From contig JBBTRS010000014.1 of the NCBI GenBank assembly GCA_038065115.1, forward strand, positions 1 through 15,401: DNA of 15,401 bases, given 5' to 3'. The notes under the pieces are model-generated. The model ran no database searches. It was given only the letters and a program-made list of their open reading frames with translations, and had not been told where the DNA came from. The position numbers and the translations under genes were made by a program. The DNA is from MFKM01 sp038065115. GTDB taxonomy: Bacteria > Patescibacteriota > Minisyncoccia > UBA6257 > MFKM01. Shown here piece after piece: positions 13,736 to 15,401 of this stretch. Position 1 is the stretch's first letter, and each line of letters begins with the position of its first letter.

Positions 13736-13809
13736 GCATCAAGCATCAAGCATCAAGCGTCAGGAATTTAATAAAAAGATTCTTGACACATGACACTTGA
13801 AACTTGACA
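13734..13809. repeat. Inverted pair of heptamer arrays filling the groES-groEL spacer
   Basis: Four units of AAGCATC/AAGCGTC occupy 13734-13761. Twenty AT-rich bases (13762-13781) follow, then four units of CTTGACA and its variants (13782-13809) in the opposite sense. The consensus AAGYRTC is the same family as the tandem inside asnB. The two arrays can pair imperfectly as a hairpin in the groESL message. No U-run follows, so it is not an intrinsic terminator. Confidence 0.8.
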
Positions 13810-13819
13810 CACAACTATT

Positions 13820-15401
13820 ATGGCAAAACAAATTTTATTTGACGAAAAAGCAAGAGCTAAACTTAAAACCGGCGTGGATAAGCTGGCCAATACCGTGAAA
13901 GTAACTCTTGGTCCGCGGGGCCGGGCCGTTATTTTGGACAAAGGCTACGGCGCTCCCACAATCACTTTAGACGGCGTAACAATCGCTAAAGAAATTGAAC
14001 TGCAAGACAAAATTGAAAATCTCGGAGCCGAACTGGTTAAAGAAGTGGCTTCTAAAACCAATGATGTCGCCGGCGACGGAACCACCACCGCCACCCTTTT
14101 GGCTCAAGTCTTTATCAATGAAGGGTTTAAAAACGTTACTTCCGGCGTAGACCCGATTGCTATGCGCCGAGGCATAGAAAAAGCCTACGAAGAAGTTTTA
14201 TCGTCCCTGAAAAGTATTTCTCAAAAAATAACCAACAAAGAAGAAACCATTCAAGTGGCAACCATTTCCGCCCGCGATGAAGAAATAGGAAAATTAATCG
14301 CCGACGTCATTAACCAAGTGGGCAAAGACGGCGTGGTCACTGTTGAAGAATCCCAAACCCTCGGACTTTCCAAAGAGTTAGTGGAGGGCTTGCAATTTGA
14401 CCGCGGTTATATTTCTCCTTATATGGTTACAAACACCGAACGAATGGAAACGGTTTTGGAAAATCCTTATATTTTGGTAACTGACCAGAAAATTTCAACC
14501 ATCAGCTCCCTTTTGCCTCTTTTGGAAAAACTTGTCCAAGCCGGTAAAAAAGACTTGGTGATTATCGCCGATGATATTGATGGCGAAGCCTTGGCCACTT
14601 TAGTTGTCAATAAAATTCGGGGTATCTTTAATGTTTTAGGCGTGAAAACACCGGGATTCGGCGATCGAAAAAAAGAAATGCTTCAGGATATCGCCACGGT
14701 TACCGGCGCCGAATTTATTTCCGAAGAAATCGGCCGAAAACTGGAAAACACCGACTTAATCGCTTTGGGCCAGGCTCATCGGGTTGTGGCCAACAAAGAC
14801 AATACGACCATTGTCGGCGGCAAAGGAGAAAAAACGGAAATTGAAAAAAGAGTTGCCCAGATCAAGGCTCAAATTCAAAAAACCGATTCCGAATTTGACC
14901 GCGGACACCTTCAAGAAAGATTGGGCAAACTTTCCGGCGGCGTTGCCGTTATCAAGGTTGGAGCGGCCACCGAAGTGGCGCAAAAAGAAAAACAACACCG
15001 AATTGAAGACGCGGTTGCCGCTACCAAAGCCGCCATTGACGAAGGAATCGTTCCCGGCGGTGGCGTGGCTTTAATCAGAACCGCTAAAGCGGTTGAAACC
15101 CTGATAGACAAATACGACAAGAGCCAATTAGCGGAGATTGTCGGCGCCAAAATAATCTTGGAAGGCCTTTACGCTCCCCTCAAGCAAATCGCCGAAAACG
15201 CCGGCTACAACGGCGCGGTTGTTTTAAACAAAGTAAAAGAAGGCGAAAATGATTTTGGTTTTAACGCCGCCACCGGTCAGTTTGAAAATCTTTTGAAATC
15301 CGGTGTTATTGATCCGGCTAAAGTAACCCGACTGGCTCTCCAAAATGCCGTTTCAATCGCTTCACTGCTTTTGATCACCGAAGCTGTTGTGGCGGAATTA
15401 C
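13820..15401 (+). CDS. groEL: Chaperonin GroEL, C-terminus cut by window edge
   Basis: 527 codons are open to the right edge, about 97% of a usual GroEL. Motifs include VTLGPRGRAVILDKGYGAPTITLDG (nucleotide pocket), NDVAGDGTTTAT (81-92, phosphate binding around Asp86), GLQFDRGYISPYMVTN in the apical/intermediate region, GAATEVAQKEKQHRIEDAVAATKAA with the conserved ATPase aspartate, and EGIVPGGGVAL. It forms the tetradecameric folding chamber with GroES in the cytoplasm. The ATG at 13820 gives the typical MAKQI-like N-terminus. There is no Shine-Dalgarno; the preceding bases belong to the heptamer array and an ACAACTATT spacer. Only the last 15 or so residues, often Gly/Met-rich, are outside the window. 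The protein looks functional with no missing key residue. Confidence 0.97.
   Translation, partial: MAKQILFDEKARAKLKTGVDKLANTVKVTLGPRGRAVILDKGYGAPTITLDGVTIAKEIELQDKIENLGAELVKEVASKTNDVAGDGTTTATLLAQVFINEGFKNVTSGVDPIAMRRGIEKAYEEVLSSLKSISQKITNKEETIQVATISARDEEIGKLIADVINQVGKDGVVTVEESQTLGLSKELVEGLQFDRGYISPYMVTNTERMETVLENPYILVTDQKISTISSLLPLLEKLVQAGKKDLVIIADDIDGEALATLVVNKIRGIFNVLGVKTPGFGDRKKEMLQDIATVTGAEFISEEIGRKLENTDLIALGQAHRVVANKDNTTIVGGKGEKTEIEKRVAQIKAQIQKTDSEFDRGHLQERLGKLSGGVAVIKVGAATEVAQKEKQHRIEDAVAATKAAIDEGIVPGGGVALIRTAKAVETLIDKYDKSQLAEIVGAKIILEGLYAPLKQIAENAGYNGAVVLNKVKEGENDFGFNAATGQFENLLKSGVIDPAKVTRLALQNAVSIASLLLITEAVVAEL

Noticed and set aside
13420..13749. Minus-strand ORF opposite groES
   Set aside because: It is antisense to an unambiguous co-chaperonin gene and shows no domain or own start context.
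13734..13809. CRISPR array or intrinsic terminator in the groES-groEL spacer
   Set aside because: The units are 7 bp with no spacers, and there is no U-run after the imperfect hairpin. It lies inside an operon that must be transcribed through.
14756..15150. Small ORFs inside groEL on both strands
   Set aside because: They lie within the intact groEL frame and are overlapping shadows.

Overview
The window looks like a chromosomal segment of an ultra-small, AT-rich bacterium of the Candidate Phyla Radiation (Patescibacteria, most likely Parcubacteria-like). This rests on the very large exported protein with an N-terminal peptidoglycan-binding domain, a Gly/Thr linker and serial beta modules, on the lack of recognisable Shine-Dalgarno sequences in front of every start, and on general gene style. 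TGA is used as a stop three times (dehydratase, asnB, large ligase), so the code is standard and not the TGA=Gly code of Gracilibacteria/Absconditabacteria. The lineage is inferred from gene content, not from a phylogeny.

Layout. Positions 1-8745 (minus strand) hold a surface-polysaccharide cluster. In transcription order it has a large Wzy/WaaL-type O-antigen ligase/polymerase fused to a TPR tail, a second shorter ligase paralogue, a TPR-like membrane-anchored protein, a glutamine-dependent asparagine synthetase-type amidotransferase, a GDP-mannose 4,6-dehydratase-like NAD(P) sugar enzyme, and a GT9 (heptosyltransferase-type) glycosyltransferase cut by the window edge. Positions 8808-12315 (minus) hold the 1143-residue S-layer-like surface protein and its terminator. 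Positions 12316-12668 are a structured non-coding region with a second terminator and competing inverted repeats. Positions 12669-13328 (minus) hold a winged-helix regulator. It is divergent from the groES-groEL operon (plus, 13442 to the right edge, groEL lacking only its last residues). The two promoters appear to be back to back, and their -35 boxes form the two halves of one inverted repeat.

The genes form a cell-envelope neighbourhood: sugar nucleotide conversion, glycosyl transfer, polymer ligation and the surface protein that may be the scaffold or acceptor. The chaperonin operon sits beside it.

The least expected property is how densely the segment is seeded with short repeats and palindromes. 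Related sequences occur both between genes and inside coding regions in frame, including a 7-bp family (AAGYRTC) shared by asnB and the groES-groEL spacer. asnB alone carries four such inserts. A 109-bp nested palindrome separates the two ligase genes. The two ligases also show a fusion/split pair: the shorter ligase and its TPR partner lie in one reading frame separated by a single TAA, while the paralogue next door is one continuous gene.
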